Under the pieces are notes generated by a model. It was not told the origin of the DNA, ran no database searches, and saw only the letters and a program-made list of their open reading frames with translations. Below are positions 44,606 through 55,274 of a stretch of DNA of 64,000 nucleotides, in pieces. Source of the DNA: Ochrobactrum chromiisoli. GTDB lineage: Bacteria; Pseudomonadota; Alphaproteobacteria; Rhizobiales; Rhizobiaceae. A program made the position numbers and the translations under genes. Every line of letters starts with the position of its first letter. Position 1 is the stretch's first letter. Location of the stretch: contig NZ_JAPHAV010000001.1 in assembly GCF_026241335.1 (NCBI RefSeq), positions 1,054,001 to 1,118,000 of the forward strand, read 5' to 3'.

Positions 44606-45196
44606 TCAGAACAGACGCTCGCGCACATAAATTGTGTCACCGGGCAGGACCGGATCAGTGATCAACACGCGCCCCGTAATAACCTTTTCGTTGATTGTGC
44701 GGGTGATATCGACATTTTCCTGATTGGCGCGTGGCGAAAAACCGCCCGCCGCCGCAATTGCCTTTTGCACCGTCATCCCCGGGACGTAGGAATATTGGCC
44801 CGAGCCGCCCACTTCACCCATGATGAAGATCGGACGATAGCGGTCAACTTCAACGCTCACATCAGGATCGCGCAAATAACCACCGCGCAGTTTTGACGCG
44901 ATAATTCCTTCAAGCTGCTTGACGGTCTTGCCGCTCGCCGGAACGCTGCCAACAAGCGGAAATGCGATATAACCGGACTGATCGACACTGTAATTATTGG
45001 TCAGGCTTGCTTGTTCAAACACTGTAATGCGCACACGATCACCGGCATTGAGCAGATAGGGTTCGGTTAGCGCGGCATGAAAGGCGGGCGGGGCAGGGCG
45101 ATAGCTTGAACATGCGGAAAGCATCATCGCCGCAAGGCCGAGCGCAACAAGAGCCATTTGGCCTCCGCGCTGTCTATGAGTTTTCTGCATCGTCAT
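44606..45196 (-). CDS. Polysaccharide export lipoprotein (Wza-like, short form)
   Basis: The 196-residue protein begins at 45196 with MTMQKTHRQRGGQMALVALG and a lipobox ending in LSAC. The export domain is present: LLNAGDRVRITVFEQASLTN, YIAFPLVGSVPASGKTVKQL, YLRDPDVSVEVDRYRPIFIM and GEVGGSGQYSYVPGMTVQKA. It lacks the long C-terminus of Wza and is like rhizobial ExoF-type partners. It forms or gates the outer-membrane exit for the polysaccharide. It is divergent from the chain-length protein at 45547. Confidence 0.92.
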   Translation of the reverse strand: MTMQKTHRQRGGQMALVALGLAAMMLSACSSYRPAPPAFHAALTEPYLLNAGDRVRITVFEQASLTNNYSVDQSGYIAFPLVGSVPASGKTVKQLEGIIASKLRGGYLRDPDVSVEVDRYRPIFIMGEVGGSGQYSYVPGMTVQKAIAAAGGFSPRANQENVDITRTINEKVITGRVLITDPVLPGDTIYVRERLF

Positions 45197-45546
45197 TTTC
45201 GCCTCGGTTTCTTCCGAAAAGCATTGCCCCATCACAGATTCGGGTCAAAAGATCCAAATGCTCTGAATGATGTTATCGATTGATTAGGGTTAATGGCTGG
45301 TAAAGAACCTCACTTGTGGTGAAAAAAACTTGTCGTAAGCAGGGGGAATTCCAAAGCATAACTGCCAAAAACGGGAGCCGGTTTCAGGTTAAGGACATGC
45401 CTACAAACAGAGACCACTAACCTCGCGGTTTAACGCTCTGGTTACCTTGTTCGTTTACTTTTAGAAAAGAAATAGGCCTCATTCCTGTGAATAGGCGAGG
45501 ATGATTGCGCGATACTGCAAAGACGGGTATCGGGCGGAGTACCGAA
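45197..45546. promoter_or_regulatory. Divergent promoter region of exopolysaccharide export genes
   Basis: This 350-base gap holds both promoters. A repeat-like segment, AAGCATTGCCCCATCACAGA at 45222, is followed by a partly complementary GCTCT end near 45263, as in other small intergenic palindromes of this genome. No gene is seen. Confidence 0.45.
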
Positions 45547-47727
45547 ATGTCCCTGATTGATGGCCTGTCGAAACATATAGACATTGATATTGGTGCGCTT
45601 TTTGCGAGCTTGCGCCGCAATTGGCTGTTGATTTTTGGTGGTGCGATCGCTCTTGCCATTCTGGCGTGGATTGTTTGCCTTCTCATTGTGCCTGACTACC
45701 GCGCTCAAGCCCGTATCCTGATTGAATCACGCGAGCCGGGGGTTGCGCGTCTTAATGGTGAAACAACGACCAAGCGGCCGCTCATGGATCCGGAAGGGAT
45801 GAAAACTCAGGTCGAGGTTCTCACTTCCGGTGCCTTGCTCAAACAGGTCTCTGACAGGCTCAATCTTGCTGAAGAAGCGGCATTTACCGCAACAAATATA
45901 AAGCCTTGGACGCGCGTGTTGATTCTTCTTGGCATGCACGATGATCCGGCTGACCAGTCGCCGGACGAACGTGTTTTGCAAAAGCTGCGTCAGAACTTGC
46001 AGGTTTTCAGCGATACCGGATCAAGTGCGATCATTGTGCAATATGCGTCTTCAAATGCAAACAAAGCCGCAGAGATCGCCAACGCTGTAGCTGAGGCATA
46101 TATCGCGCTGCATGATACAGCAAGGCTCGAATCCTATGATGACGCAAGGGGTTGGCTTGCGCAGGAGATTGAGGGCTTGCGCGGCAAGGTCCACGCTTCA
46201 GAAGCAAAGATTGCGGCTTATCGGGCTGCAAAAGTGCCGCTGGCAGCGCAGGCCAACAGTTCGATTGCGCCCGAGAAAATCGTAGAAGTGAGAAGCCAAC
46301 TCACACGTTTGCGCGCTGATCGCGCGGCATTGGAAGCACGCGCCGAGGCTGTGCGTCAGGCGATTGCGTCCGGGGTTGATGGTGATGCTTTGCCTGTTGA
46401 TGTTACGTCGGGCACGATGCAACGGCTGGCAGAACGTCGTATTGAACTCAATTCACAGATTGCTGATCTCTCTTTGACGCTGCTTGAGGAGCATCCACGT
46501 ATTAAAGCCCTGAGATCGCAGCTTGTTGATGTTGAGCATCAGATCAAGGCGGAAGAACGCAAACTGCTTGCAAGCCTCAACGATGAGATAAATGCTGCAA
46601 AACTGCATGAAGATGAACTCACAGCTACGTTAAATCGGCTTAGGGCGCAGGAAACGCAAGCCGGGACGCAGAAAGTGGAACGTCGCGCTCTTGAGCTTGA
46701 AGCGGCCACCCAGCGTCAGCTTCTTGAAACCTATCAGACGCGCTATCGCGAAGCCGCGGCACACGCGCGCAGCAATGGTGCCTCGCCATATGCTCGGATA
46801 TTAGCCCGCGCTGATGTGCCTGCCGCGCCTTACACTCCCAAAACCTTACCGATTGTTAGCGCAACCTTTGTTGTGGGGCTGCTTTTGCTCTCGGCCTTCG
46901 TTCTGTTTCGTGAAGTGTTGAACGCCCGTGCTCGGGTGAGCGCTGATGAGCGTCGTTTTGCAACGGTCGAAGAAGTTGCCATGCCGGTGATTGCGGTTGC
47001 AACCGGCATGGCGTTTGCTCCTGCTTCGGAGGATCAGCCAGTGCAGCGATGGACTTCGCCTCTCATGTCAGGCACTTCGGTTATCGCGGATGAAAATCCA
47101 CATAGTGTGAAATTCGTTGCCGATCGCCTTATGGCAGGCACGTTGAAGCGTGTTATCGCTGTTTCACCCGAAGGTGACAATGCATCGGCTGCAACGGTGA
47201 AACTTGTGCGAGAAATTGCGGATCGCGGCAAGCGTGCGATTCTGATCGATATGACCGCCCATGGCACGCTTGGTCTGGTTATGCTTGATGGCAACAATTG
47301 CGCTGGAATTACCGAGCTTCTTGCCGGTGAGTGCCGCTTCAACGATGTCATCCATGCGGATCATTATTCTCAGGCGCATATCATGCCGCTTGGCAGGGTC
47401 AGGCCGGAAAACGCCATGCGGTCCGCAGATCGGCTGCCATATATTCTGGACGCACTCGAAACGGTCTATGATTTTGTGGTGACTGAATGTGGCCCATCCA
47501 CATCACGCCAGATACGCCGCATAGCCGATGGTCCGGCAGTGGTCATCATGAATGTTGTCGAACCGGACGATAACAGCGTGATTATCGCAGCCCTTGATAT
47601 GGATCAGGATGGCTATGAGGATGTGATTATTATGATGGATAATTCTCGTCAGGCAGTCGGCTCAGATATTGGGATGCGGCCTCCCGAACCTGATTTCACG
47701 CCAAGATCGCATTATTCCTTCGTATAG
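45547..47727 (+). CDS. Exopolysaccharide chain-length determinant (Wzc/ExoP-like, degenerate kinase domain)
   Basis: The 726-residue inner-membrane protein controls polysaccharide length and export. The ATG at 45547 (MSLIDGLSKHIDIDIGALFA) starts a Wzz domain with a first membrane helix (LLIFGGAIALAILAWIVCLL), long coiled coils near 180-420 and a second helix (FVVGLLLLSAFVLFREVL). The cytoplasmic end resembles a BY-kinase (VIAVSPEGDNASAATVKLVR, RAILIDMTAHG), but the P-loop GKT is replaced by DNASAAT and no tyrosine cluster ends the protein. It is thus probably not an active kinase. Confidence 0.9.
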   Translation: MSLIDGLSKHIDIDIGALFASLRRNWLLIFGGAIALAILAWIVCLLIVPDYRAQARILIESREPGVARLNGETTTKRPLMDPEGMKTQVEVLTSGALLKQVSDRLNLAEEAAFTATNIKPWTRVLILLGMHDDPADQSPDERVLQKLRQNLQVFSDTGSSAIIVQYASSNANKAAEIANAVAEAYIALHDTARLESYDDARGWLAQEIEGLRGKVHASEAKIAAYRAAKVPLAAQANSSIAPEKIVEVRSQLTRLRADRAALEARAEAVRQAIASGVDGDALPVDVTSGTMQRLAERRIELNSQIADLSLTLLEEHPRIKALRSQLVDVEHQIKAEERKLLASLNDEINAAKLHEDELTATLNRLRAQETQAGTQKVERRALELEAATQRQLLETYQTRYREAAAHARSNGASPYARILARADVPAAPYTPKTLPIVSATFVVGLLLLSAFVLFREVLNARARVSADERRFATVEEVAMPVIAVATGMAFAPASEDQPVQRWTSPLMSGTSVIADENPHSVKFVADRLMAGTLKRVIAVSPEGDNASAATVKLVREIADRGKRAILIDMTAHGTLGLVMLDGNNCAGITELLAGECRFNDVIHADHYSQAHIMPLGRVRPENAMRSADRLPYILDALETVYDFVVTECGPSTSRQIRRIADGPAVVIMNVVEPDDNSVIIAALDMDQDGYEDVIIMMDNSRQAVGSDIGMRPPEPDFTPRSHYSFV

Positions 47728-47772
47728 CCGCATTTTCGGTGCCGAAGGCTGCTTTTTCGTCCCGGTTATCAA

Positions 47773-47991
47773 TCAATGGCGCTTTGGTCGTGGGGGCTGC
47801 GCCATCCACCAGATGATCCCCATGGCAGGCACCACCCAGAGAACGCCTGTGAACAGGAAATAGAGCAGATGAACCCACGCGGGTGACTCTGCGAGCTGCG
47901 CGACGGCGATGATTGTTGCAAAAACTGCATAGACGATCACAAGGGCGACCAGCAGAAGCGTGCCTATGAGTTTTTTCAGCCGAACGGGCAT
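47773..47991 (-). CDS. DUF2842 family small membrane protein
   Basis: The 72-residue protein starts at 47991 after GAGGAGA. It has two hydrophobic segments (LIGTLLLVALVIVYAVFATI and LLYFLFTGVLWVVPAMGIIW) and the family's end IIWWMAQPPRP. The function is unknown. It is conserved in Rhizobiales and divergent from the haem A synthase gene. Confidence 0.85.
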   Translation of the reverse strand: MPVRLKKLIGTLLLVALVIVYAVFATIIAVAQLAESPAWVHLLYFLFTGVLWVVPAMGIIWWMAQPPRPKRH

Positions 47992-48137
47992 GTCATTCTC
48001 CTCTTTATTTGTCATCACTAGCTCGTGAGCAGGTGCAAAGGAAGCGAAAACGCGTCGGCATGTCGCGAGAACTTGTCTTGTAACGCTATCGCCTATGCGG
48101 CATGTATCCCTGATCTGAAATTTAAGGATGAGATGGC

Positions 48138-49187
48138 ATGACGGCAGTTTCCGTTCGACAAAGCGATGAGAACAATCGCAGGCTGATCCGTTATTGGCTT
48201 TATGCGGTTTTCGTCGTGCTGATTGCGATTGTCATGGTTGGCGGTGCAACCCGCATGACTGGCTCGGGTCTGTCGATCACCGAATGGAAACCCATTCATG
48301 GCGTTATTCCACCGCTCAATCATGCAGAATGGCTGGAAGAATTCGATAAATATCGCCAGATTCCGCAATATCAGCAGATCAACAAGGGCATGTCACTGGA
48401 AGCATTCCAGTCCATTTTCTGGTGGGAATGGGCGCATCGTATGCTTGCGCGCTTCGTGGGCTTTCTGGTTGCGATCCCACTCGCATTTTTCTGGCTGACT
48501 GGACGCCTTAATACCACGCTGAAATATCGTATGCTCGGTCTACTCGCATTGGGCGGCTTTCAGGGCGCGATTGGCTGGTGGATGGTGGCATCGGGCTTAA
48601 GCGAGCGCACCAGTGTGAGCCAGTATCGCCTTGCAATCCATCTGACAACCGCCTGTATCATCATCACAGCCGTGTTTTATATCGCGCGCGGTCTGGCAAA
48701 ATATACCGAACGCCCGGCCAAGCGGGCGATCCAGTGCTTTGCCGGATGGCTTGTCTTTGCCGTCTTGGTGCAGATTTATCTGGGCGGTCTGGTTGCTGGC
48801 CTCCATGCCGGTCTGACCTACAACACATGGCCATTGATGGATGGTTCGATCATTCCGTCAGACTTGTTTATTCAGTCGCCATGGTGGATCAATCTGTTTG
48901 AAAATCCAAAGACCGTCCAGTTTGTGCATCGTATGTTTGCATATACGGTTGTGGTCCTTGCCATTCTGCACTTGGTTCAAGTCTGGAAAAATGCAGCCGG
49001 AACCACGCATGCCCGCCGCGCAATCGTTTTGCTGGGCCTCATTCTGGTGCAGGCCGCGATTGGTATTGTAACGCTTCTGATGAGTGTCCCGCTTGATCTG
49101 GGGCTGACGCACCAGTTCGTCGCACTTATGGTATTGGCCTTTGCTGTTGCTCACTGGCGCGCAACCAAGGGGGCGTATCAGGATTAA
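48138..49187 (+). CDS. ctaA: Haem A synthase (COX15/CtaA)
   Basis: The enzyme oxidises haem O to haem A for cytochrome oxidase. The 349-residue protein has eight hydrophobic segments. Family blocks are [39 protein letters not shown] (haem-ligand histidine), GYWM-like [13 protein letters not shown] and [13 protein letters not shown]. It is the alphaproteobacterial form (type 2). A terminator follows. Confidence 0.95.
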   Translation: MTAVSVRQSDENNRRLIRYWLYAVFVVLIAIVMVGGATRMTGSGLSITEWKPIHGVIPPLNHAEWLEEFDKYRQIPQYQQINKGMSLEAFQSIFWWEWAHRMLARFVGFLVAIPLAFFWLTGRLNTTLKYRMLGLLALGGFQGAIGWWMVASGLSERTSVSQYRLAIHLTTACIIITAVFYIARGLAKYTERPAKRAIQCFAGWLVFAVLVQIYLGGLVAGLHAGLTYNTWPLMDGSIIPSDLFIQSPWWINLFENPKTVQFVHRMFAYTVVVLAILHLVQVWKNAAGTTHARRAIVLLGLILVQAAIGIVTLLMSVPLDLGLTHQFVALMVLAFAVAHWRATKGAYQD

Positions 49188-49188
49188 A

Positions 49189-49220
49189 AAAAGCCCGGCT
49201 TAAATTAAAGCCGGGCTTTT
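49189..49220. terminator. Bidirectional terminator between ctaA and argC
   Basis: The stem AAAAGCCCGGCTT-AAATT-AAAGCCGGGCTTTT has runs of A and T on its two sides and lies between two converging genes. Confidence 0.9.
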
Positions 49221-49235
49221 CATTTCATGTTCGGA

Positions 49236-50168
49236 TTATTTGCCGAGCATCAGGTTCATGTTCTGAACGGCTGCACCCGATGCACCCTTGCCAAGATTGT
49301 CAAGCAGTGCCACGAGATTGACCTGATTGTCGCCTTCGGTGCCAAACACGAACAGCTTCATACCGTCCTGGCCCGCAAGCTCTTCCGCATCGATACGCGA
49401 AAGCCTGCTGCTTTCTTCTAGCGAAACTACGTCCACAATATCCTGACCGGCATAATGTGCGCTCAAAGCCGCATGAACATCCTTAAGCGATGGCTTGCCT
49501 TCAAGCTCTGTCACGAACAGTGGAACCTGAACGATCATACCCTGCGGAAAACGGCCAACGCTTGGGCTGAAAATCGGACGACGATCCAGACGACTATGCA
49601 GCTGAAGTTCCGGCACATGCTTGTGGTGCAAGGATAAGCCATAAAGGAAGTTATTGGCCGTCAGATGCTCTGGATGGCTCTTGTCTTCCATCTGCGCGAT
49701 CATCTGTTTGCCGCCGCCCGTATAGCCGGAAACCGCGTTGACGCTGATCGGATAGTCGGCCGCCAGCAGACCCGCATCGCGCAATGGACGCACCAGCGCA
49801 ATTGCACCGGTTGGATAGCAGCCGGGATTGGCGACAAGACGGGCTTCTGCAATGCGTTCACGCTGTCCTTTTGCAAGCTCTGCAAAGCCATAGGCCCAGT
49901 CGGCATGGATACGATGCGCAGTCGAGGTATCAATGACACGCGTCGAGTTATGACCTTCAAGCAGCGCAACAGCTTCTTTTGAAGCATCATCCGGCAGGCA
50001 GAGGATCGCAATATCGGCAGCACGCAGATAGTCGGCGCGCAAATCCTTGTTGCGTCGCTCGGCTTCCGGGATGGAAATCACTTCAAGATCGTCGCGTTCG
50101 GCAAGGCGGCTGCGGATTTGCAGACCGGTTGTGCCGTGTTCGCCGTCGATGAAGATTTTCGGTTTCAT
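49236..50168 (-). CDS. argC: N-acetyl-gamma-glutamyl-phosphate reductase, type 2
   Basis: ArgC carries out the third step of arginine synthesis with NADPH. The 310-residue length is that of the short type 2 family. Visible are the dinucleotide motif [16 protein letters not shown] at the N-terminus, [19 protein letters not shown] with the catalytic cysteine near residue 117, and the [11 protein letters not shown] block. In Brucella argC lies near rpsI-rplM, as here. Confidence 0.95.
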   Translation of the reverse strand: MKPKIFIDGEHGTTGLQIRSRLAERDDLEVISIPEAERRNKDLRADYLRAADIAILCLPDDASKEAVALLEGHNSTRVIDTSTAHRIHADWAYGFAELAKGQRERIAEARLVANPGCYPTGAIALVRPLRDAGLLAADYPISVNAVSGYTGGGKQMIAQMEDKSHPEHLTANNFLYGLSLHHKHVPELQLHSRLDRRPIFSPSVGRFPQGMIVQVPLFVTELEGKPSLKDVHAALSAHYAGQDIVDVVSLEESSRLSRIDAEELAGQDGMKLFVFGTEGDNQVNLVALLDNLGKGASGAAVQNMNLMLGK

Positions 50169-50251
50169 GCGCTTTGCCTTTAGATTTCAGTAAGTTACGC
50201 CAATATTCGGAATCGATTTTAGAGCTTCTTGAATCAGTTTCTGAGCTTTGT

Positions 50252-51205
50252 TTATCGTCGTCGTGCCTTTTGTTCAGCCAGAAGCCCAAGATAATACATT
50301 GCAATGGTCGCTCCTGCGATTGCCGTTATATCAGCATGATCATAAGCCGGTGCAACCTCAACAACATCTGCACCCACAAAATCAAGTGCTGTGAGCTTGC
50401 GAAGTACGGAAAGCATCTTTGCCGAAGACGGGCCACCCGCAACAGGTGTGCCGGTTCCGGGCGCAAAGGCCGGATCAAGACAATCAATGTCGAAAGTCAG
50501 ATAAGTCTTCTTGCCAGCGGTGCGCTTGAGAATTTCATCGGCAATAGCCTGCGCCGACATATCCTCGACTTCGTGGCCATAGATGATCTTGATACCGCAA
50601 TCTTCTGGCGCATGTGTGCGTATGCCGATTTGGATCGAAAGGTCCGGATCGATAATTCCGTCACGAACGGCACGCGCGACGAAAGAGCCGTGATCGATGC
50701 GTTTGCCATCGTCAAACCACGTATCTTGATGTGCATCGAACTGAACGAGCGCCAGCGGACCATATTTTGCTGCATGGGCCTTGAGTAGCGGCCAGGTGAT
50801 AAAATGATCACCGCCAAGGGTGAGCAAAAACGCATCGGATTTGAGGATTTTCGCGGCTTCCCGCTCAATCGTTGCGGGCGTTTTGTAATGATTGCCGTAA
50901 TCGAGCAGGCAGTCGCCATAGTCGATGACAGCAAGATTTTCGAACAGGTCGCGTTCAAAAGGATATTGCGGATCATTGTCGAAAATCGCTGATGCACGCC
51001 GGATGGCCTGCGGACCAAAGCGCGCACCGGGGCGATTTGAAACCGCAGCATCGAAGGGAATGCCCCAGACAACAGCTTCAGCACCTTTTAGCGACTTGCT
51101 GTAAAGACGCCGCATAAACGACAGCACACCCGCATGGGTGGGGTCGGTGGCAGCGCTTGTCAGGCTGCGAGCGGTAAAAGCGTGGTCAATCGTTTTAGAG
51201 GGCAT
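50252..51205 (-). CDS. speB: Agmatinase (ureohydrolase family)
   Basis: The enzyme cleaves agmatine to putrescine and urea. The 317-residue protein has all ureohydrolase metal motifs: TLGGDHFITWPLL, LVQFDAHQDTW and YLTFDIDCLDPAFAPGTGTP, then a C-terminal DVVEVAPAYDHADITAIAGA. The last matches agmatinases more than arginases. The start is ATG at 51205. It is in the same direction as argC, 83 bases upstream of it. Confidence 0.92.
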   Translation of the reverse strand: MPSKTIDHAFTARSLTSAATDPTHAGVLSFMRRLYSKSLKGAEAVVWGIPFDAAVSNRPGARFGPQAIRRASAIFDNDPQYPFERDLFENLAVIDYGDCLLDYGNHYKTPATIEREAAKILKSDAFLLTLGGDHFITWPLLKAHAAKYGPLALVQFDAHQDTWFDDGKRIDHGSFVARAVRDGIIDPDLSIQIGIRTHAPEDCGIKIIYGHEVEDMSAQAIADEILKRTAGKKTYLTFDIDCLDPAFAPGTGTPVAGGPSSAKMLSVLRKLTALDFVGADVVEVAPAYDHADITAIAGATIAMYYLGLLAEQKARRR

Positions 51206-51268
51206 AGCCGGCTCCCGTATGGCATCTCAACTCTCTTAGCGCTTCACGAGGCAAAAGGGGAGATTGCT

Positions 51269-51616
51269 TTATGCGGTTTTCGCTTCAAACCCGTAAGCAC
51301 GTTCTACACGGGCAATACGAACGCAATAAGTTTCGTACCACTTCTGACGGCCCAGCTTTTGCGCCACAAGATGATCGACGTCGCGTTTCCATGCGCGGAT
51401 GCTGTCATCATCAGCCCAGAATGAATTGGTGATGCCAAAGCCTTCCGTATCGCGCGCACTCTCAATACCCAGATATCCGGGCTGCTGTGCGGCAAGCTCG
51501 ACCATGCGGTCGGCCATTTCGCCATAACCATCATCATCATCGCGAAAACGCTGCGACGAGAATGAAACAACGAAGTAGGGAGGTTGGGGTGTGTTGGCGA
51601 AGCGCTGCGAAGACAT
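51269..51616 (-). CDS. Antibiotic biosynthesis monooxygenase (ABM) domain protein
   Basis: The 115-residue protein has a single ferredoxin-like ABM domain: PPYFVVSFSSQRFRDDDDGY, MVELAAQQPGYLGIESARD and FWADDDSIRAWKRDVDH. Such proteins bind haem or small quinones, but the substrate here is unknown. Confidence 0.87.
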   Translation of the reverse strand: MSSQRFANTPQPPYFVVSFSSQRFRDDDDGYGEMADRMVELAAQQPGYLGIESARDTEGFGITNSFWADDDSIRAWKRDVDHLVAQKLGRQKWYETYCVRIARVERAYGFEAKTA

Positions 51617-51653
51617 TGACTGATTCCAGTTTTATATTCGGGCGACCAATAGC

Positions 51654-51680
51654 AAAAAAGCGGACCCGAAGGCCCGCTTT
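51654..51680 (-). terminator. Terminator after rpsI
   Basis: On the minus strand AAAAGCGGGCC-TTCG-GGTCCGCTTTTTT ends the rplM-rpsI transcript. It has a UUCG loop. Confidence 0.85.
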
Positions 51681-51704
51681 TCTGTAATTCCAAAGCGATA
51701 AATA

Positions 51705-52184
51705 TTAACGCTTCGAGAACTGGAAGCTACGGCGAGCCTTAGCCTTACCGTACTTCTTACGTTCAACAACGCGGCTGTCACGGGTAAGGAAGCCACCCTT
51801 CTTGAGAACCGTGCGAAGGCCTGGTTCGTAGTAGGTGAGTGCCTTGGAAATGCCGTGACGAACAGCACCGGCCTGACCGGAAAGACCACCACCAACAACG
51901 GTAGCGATGACATCGAACTGGCCAGCGCGGTTTGACGCAACGATTGGCTGCTGCAAAATCATCTGCAGAACCGGACGTGCGAAATATGCGGCGAATTCTT
52001 TGCCATTGACTGTGATCTTGCCAGAGCCTGGCTTGACCCAGACGCGAGCGATCGCGTCTTTACGCTTGCCGGTAGCATAAGCGCGGCCCTGAGCGTCGAT
52101 CTTCTGGACGTGAACTGGAGCGGCTTCTGCAGATGCAGATGCGATGCTGCCGAGTTCTTCGAGCGAGTTGAGCTGCTCAGCCAT
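51705..52184 (-). CDS. rpsI: 30S ribosomal protein S9
   Basis: S9 contacts the P-site tRNA with its C-terminal tail. The 159-residue protein has an alphaproteobacterial leader of about 30 residues, then [20 protein letters not shown] and the invariant end RRSFQFSKR. It lies 2 bases after rplM. Confidence 0.98.
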   Translation of the reverse strand: MAEQLNSLEELGSIASASAEAAPVHVQKIDAQGRAYATGKRKDAIARVWVKPGSGKITVNGKEFAAYFARPVLQMILQQPIVASNRAGQFDVIATVVGGGLSGQAGAVRHGISKALTYYEPGLRTVLKKGGFLTRDSRVVERKKYGKAKARRSFQFSKR

Positions 52185-52186
52185 GA

Positions 52187-52651
52187 TTATGCATTCCCTT
52201 TGTTCTTGCGGTTCAGCGCTGCGACGTCGAGGACTTCGGGCTGCTGAGCTTCATGCTGATGTTCTGCACCTGCATAAACGCGCAGGTTCTTCATCTGGCG
52301 ACGGCCGAGCGGACCACGTGGGATCATGCGCTCGATAGCCTTTTCAAGAACGCGTTCCGGGAAACGGCCTTCGAGAATCTGGCGAGCAGTACGCTCCTTG
52401 ATGCCACCTGGGTGACCAGTGTGCCAGTAGTAAACCTTGTCGGTGTACTTCTTGCCGGTCAGAACAACCTTGTCGGCATTGATGATGATGACATTGTCGC
52501 CATCGTCAACGTGCGGGGTGAAAGTTGCTTTGTGCTTACCGCGCAGGCGATTGGCGACGAGCGATGCGAGACGACCGACGACGAGACCTTCTGCGTCGAT
52601 CAGAATCCACTTCTTCACCACTTCGGCTGGCTTCTGAGAAAAAGTTGCCAT
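52187..52651 (-). CDS. rplM: 50S ribosomal protein L13
   Basis: L13 acts early in 50S assembly. The 154-residue protein shows [38 protein letters not shown] and [20 protein letters not shown]. It heads the rplM-rpsI operon. Confidence 0.98.
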   Translation of the reverse strand: MATFSQKPAEVVKKWILIDAEGLVVGRLASLVANRLRGKHKATFTPHVDDGDNVIIINADKVVLTGKKYTDKVYYWHTGHPGGIKERTARQILEGRFPERVLEKAIERMIPRGPLGRRQMKNLRVYAGAEHQHEAQQPEVLDVAALNRKNKGNA

Positions 52652-52891
52652 TGAAGTCTTCCTTGACTTAATCCCTGATCTTGCGATCCGGGCTTTTCTT
52701 GTTGCTTGTGTTGGTCTTACCAGTCGTAATGACGGTCAACCGTAACAGCATATGAAAGTAGATTCCCATATGTGCTGGGCGGGTCGATACACAGGTTTTA
52801 GCTGGCCGTCAAGAGCTTCTTTTGCATGGCTTTCGTAAAAATCAATTAAAATCAATGACTTATGCATTAGGTATTATAATACCCTATCTTT

Positions 52892-53338
52892 TTACCGTGG
52901 TGGAATGGAATAAGTTGCCGTTGCATGGGCAATGAGGTCATTTGTTTCACCGCTTGTAAGGCTTACATCCAGAACAGCCAAACGCTTGCCGAGCTTCAGA
53001 ATTCGCGCCACGGCTTGCACAGTGCCCGGATCGGCTTTGCGCAGAAAATTGATGTTAAGGTTTGTGGTCACTGCCAGCGCTACAGGTCCGATATGCGCCA
53101 ATATCGCTGCATAAGCCGCCACATCTGCGAGAGCAAAGAGAGAGGGGCCGGAAACAGTGCCGCCGGGACGCAAGTGCTGATCATTGGCGTGCAGGTGCAT
53201 GGTCGCAGCACCCTCATTGACCGCGAAGATCTTAAAACTTTCATCAAGCTGCGGAAATTCGCGCTTCATAAAAGCCTGCAAATCTTCAATGCTCATGACG
53301 GGACTGAAGTCCGTTTGGTATGTGGTGGTGTCGCTCAT
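52892..53338 (-). CDS. PaaI-type hotdog-fold thioesterase
   Basis: The 148-residue protein has the hotdog pattern: RPGGTVSGPSLFALADVAAY with the catalytic-region helix, AVTTNLNINFLRKADPGTV and the end DLIAHATATYSIP. It is expected to hydrolyse acyl-CoA thioesters; the substrate is unknown. The 240 bases before rplM on its left include the ribosomal operon promoter. Confidence 0.88.
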   Translation of the reverse strand: MSDTTTYQTDFSPVMSIEDLQAFMKREFPQLDESFKIFAVNEGAATMHLHANDQHLRPGGTVSGPSLFALADVAAYAAILAHIGPVALAVTTNLNINFLRKADPGTVQAVARILKLGKRLAVLDVSLTSGETNDLIAHATATYSIPPR

Positions 53339-53441
53339 CTTCTCTCCCTTATAATAATGAATAGGGGGAGTGTGGCTGCTCTTGCAAGCCTGTGTTTCTG
53401 TATGCTTACAATAAACGCCGGAATGATATTGGAGGCGCGCT

Positions 53442-53864
53442 ATGCAGATATCTTCAGATAACGAAATTCGTGATATTCTTCAGTCCGTCAAAACGATTGC
53501 GTTGCTGGGTGCGTCCCCAAAGCCCGAGCGGCCAAGCAATGGCGTCATGAAGTTTCTGCTGAACCGTGGCTATCACGTTATTCCGGTTAATCCGGGGCAG
53601 GTGGGGAAAACCATCCACGGGCAGCAAGTCGTAGCAGAGCTTGCCGACATCAACGAACCGGTTGACATGGTGGATGTGTTTCGCGCGTCGGAAGCGCTCC
53701 CCGGTATTGTGGATGAAATGATGTCTCTGAAGCATCGGCCAACGGTTCTTTGGACGCAGCTTGATGTGGTGCATGAAGAAGCAGCAAAGAAGGCTCAGGC
53801 TGCTGGTATAAAAGTCGTCATGGATCGTTGCCCTGCGATCGAATACCCGCGTCTCATTGGTTAA
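53442..53864 (+). CDS. CoA-binding protein (YccU family)
   Basis: The 140-residue protein has a Rossmann-type CoA-binding domain: IALLGASPKPERPSNGVMKF, GYHVIPVNPGQVGKTIHGQQ and the conserved C-terminal VVMDRCPAIEYPRL. The role is unknown. It directly precedes metY, the usual order in Rhizobiales. Confidence 0.92.
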   Translation: MQISSDNEIRDILQSVKTIALLGASPKPERPSNGVMKFLLNRGYHVIPVNPGQVGKTIHGQQVVAELADINEPVDMVDVFRASEALPGIVDEMMSLKHRPTVLWTQLDVVHEEAAKKAQAAGIKVVMDRCPAIEYPRLIG

Positions 53865-53986
53865 TCCTAAACCACGGAATTAATTTCTGTATTTGTGTCG
53901 CTTGGCGCAAATTCTTCCTTTGCTTTCTTTCAAGCAAAGCCTAACGTCCGGTCATATTATTTGGCATAGGCTGTCAGGAGGAACTC

Positions 53987-55270
53987 ATGTCTAAGCGCTC
54001 ACCCGGTATCGAAACACTCGCCGTTCATGCAGGTGCAAAGCCTGATCCAACCACCGGTGCGCGTGCCACGCCGATCTATCAAACAACGTCCTTTGTGTTC
54101 GATGATGCCGATCATGCAGCATCTTTGTTTGGTCTTCAGGCGTTTGGCAATATTTACACGCGCATCACAAACCCGACCACAGCGGTTCTGGAAGAGCGAA
54201 TTGCAGCGCTTGAAGGCGGCACAGCGGCAGTTGCAACCGCTTCGGGACATGCTGCGCAGCTATTAGTGTTTCACACCCTGCTTCAGCCGGGTGACAATTT
54301 TGTTGCCGCGCGCCAACTTTACGGCGGCTCAATCAATCAGTTTGGCCAATCATTTAAGTCATTCGGCTGGCAGGTTCGCTGGGCTGACGCAACCAATCCT
54401 GCCGATTTCGCAAAGCAGATTGATGATCGCACGCGTGCAATCTTTATTGAAAGCTTCGCCAATCCGGGTGGTATCGTCGTTGACATTGAAGCGATTGCGG
54501 AAATCGCCCACAAGCATGGTCTGCCACTGATTGTCGATAATACGCTGGCTTCACCTTATCTTGTGCGCCCGATTGAACATGGCGCAGATATTGTCGTGCA
54601 TTCGCTGACCAAGTTCATTGGCGGCCATGGCAATTCGATGGGCGGTATTCTGGTGGATGCCGGTACATTCGATTGGGCCAAGTCGGGCAATTATCCGCTT
54701 CTGACCGAACCGCGTCCCGATTATGCAGGTCTTGAATTGCATAAGACCTTTGGCAATATCTCTTTTGCGATTGCCGCGCGTGTTCTGGGTCTGCGCGATT
54801 TCGGCCCGGCTATTTCTCCATTCAATGCCTTCCAGATCCTGACAGGCGTTGAAACGCTGCCACTGCGTATGCAGCGTCATTCGGATAATGCATTGAAGGT
54901 CGCTACATGGCTGCATGGCCATGAAAAAGTGTCCTGGGTGAATTATGCAGGACTCCCGCATGACAAGTATCACGCACTTGCACAAAAATATTCGCCGAAG
55001 GGCGCGGGTTCTGTTTTTACCTTTGGCCTCAAGAGCGGTTATGAAGCTGGCGTCAAGTTTGTCGATAGTCTGGAGCTGTTTTCACTTCTGGCCAATATTG
55101 GCGACACACGTTCGCTGGTTATTCACCCGGCTTCCACAACGCACCGTCAGTTGACGGACGAGCAGAAAGTGGCCGCCGGTGCTGGCCCGGATGTTGTTCG
55201 TCTGTCGATTGGTATTGAAGACGCCGATGATATTATCGCTGATATCGAACAGGCGCTTGCCAAGGTCTGA
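53987..55270 (+). CDS. metY: O-acetylhomoserine sulfhydrylase (Cys/Met PLP enzyme)
   Basis: The enzyme makes homocysteine from O-acetylhomoserine and sulfide. The 427-residue length and the opening [20 protein letters not shown] fit MetY. The PLP lysine lies in [19 protein letters not shown]. The [20 protein letters not shown] block and the end [18 protein letters not shown] also match. A leader GGAGG-type site (AGGAGG) lies 5 bases before the ATG. Confidence 0.95.
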   Translation: MSKRSPGIETLAVHAGAKPDPTTGARATPIYQTTSFVFDDADHAASLFGLQAFGNIYTRITNPTTAVLEERIAALEGGTAAVATASGHAAQLLVFHTLLQPGDNFVAARQLYGGSINQFGQSFKSFGWQVRWADATNPADFAKQIDDRTRAIFIESFANPGGIVVDIEAIAEIAHKHGLPLIVDNTLASPYLVRPIEHGADIVVHSLTKFIGGHGNSMGGILVDAGTFDWAKSGNYPLLTEPRPDYAGLELHKTFGNISFAIAARVLGLRDFGPAISPFNAFQILTGVETLPLRMQRHSDNALKVATWLHGHEKVSWVNYAGLPHDKYHALAQKYSPKGAGSVFTFGLKSGYEAGVKFVDSLELFSLLANIGDTRSLVIHPASTTHRQLTDEQKVAAGAGPDVVRLSIGIEDADDIIADIEQALAKV

Positions 55271-55274
55271 TGCG

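Noticed and set aside
44307..44640. Frames of about 100 codons on both strands before the export lipoprotein gene
   Set aside because: They are mutually exclusive, rich in arginine or cysteine as in shadow frames, and lack ribosome sites.
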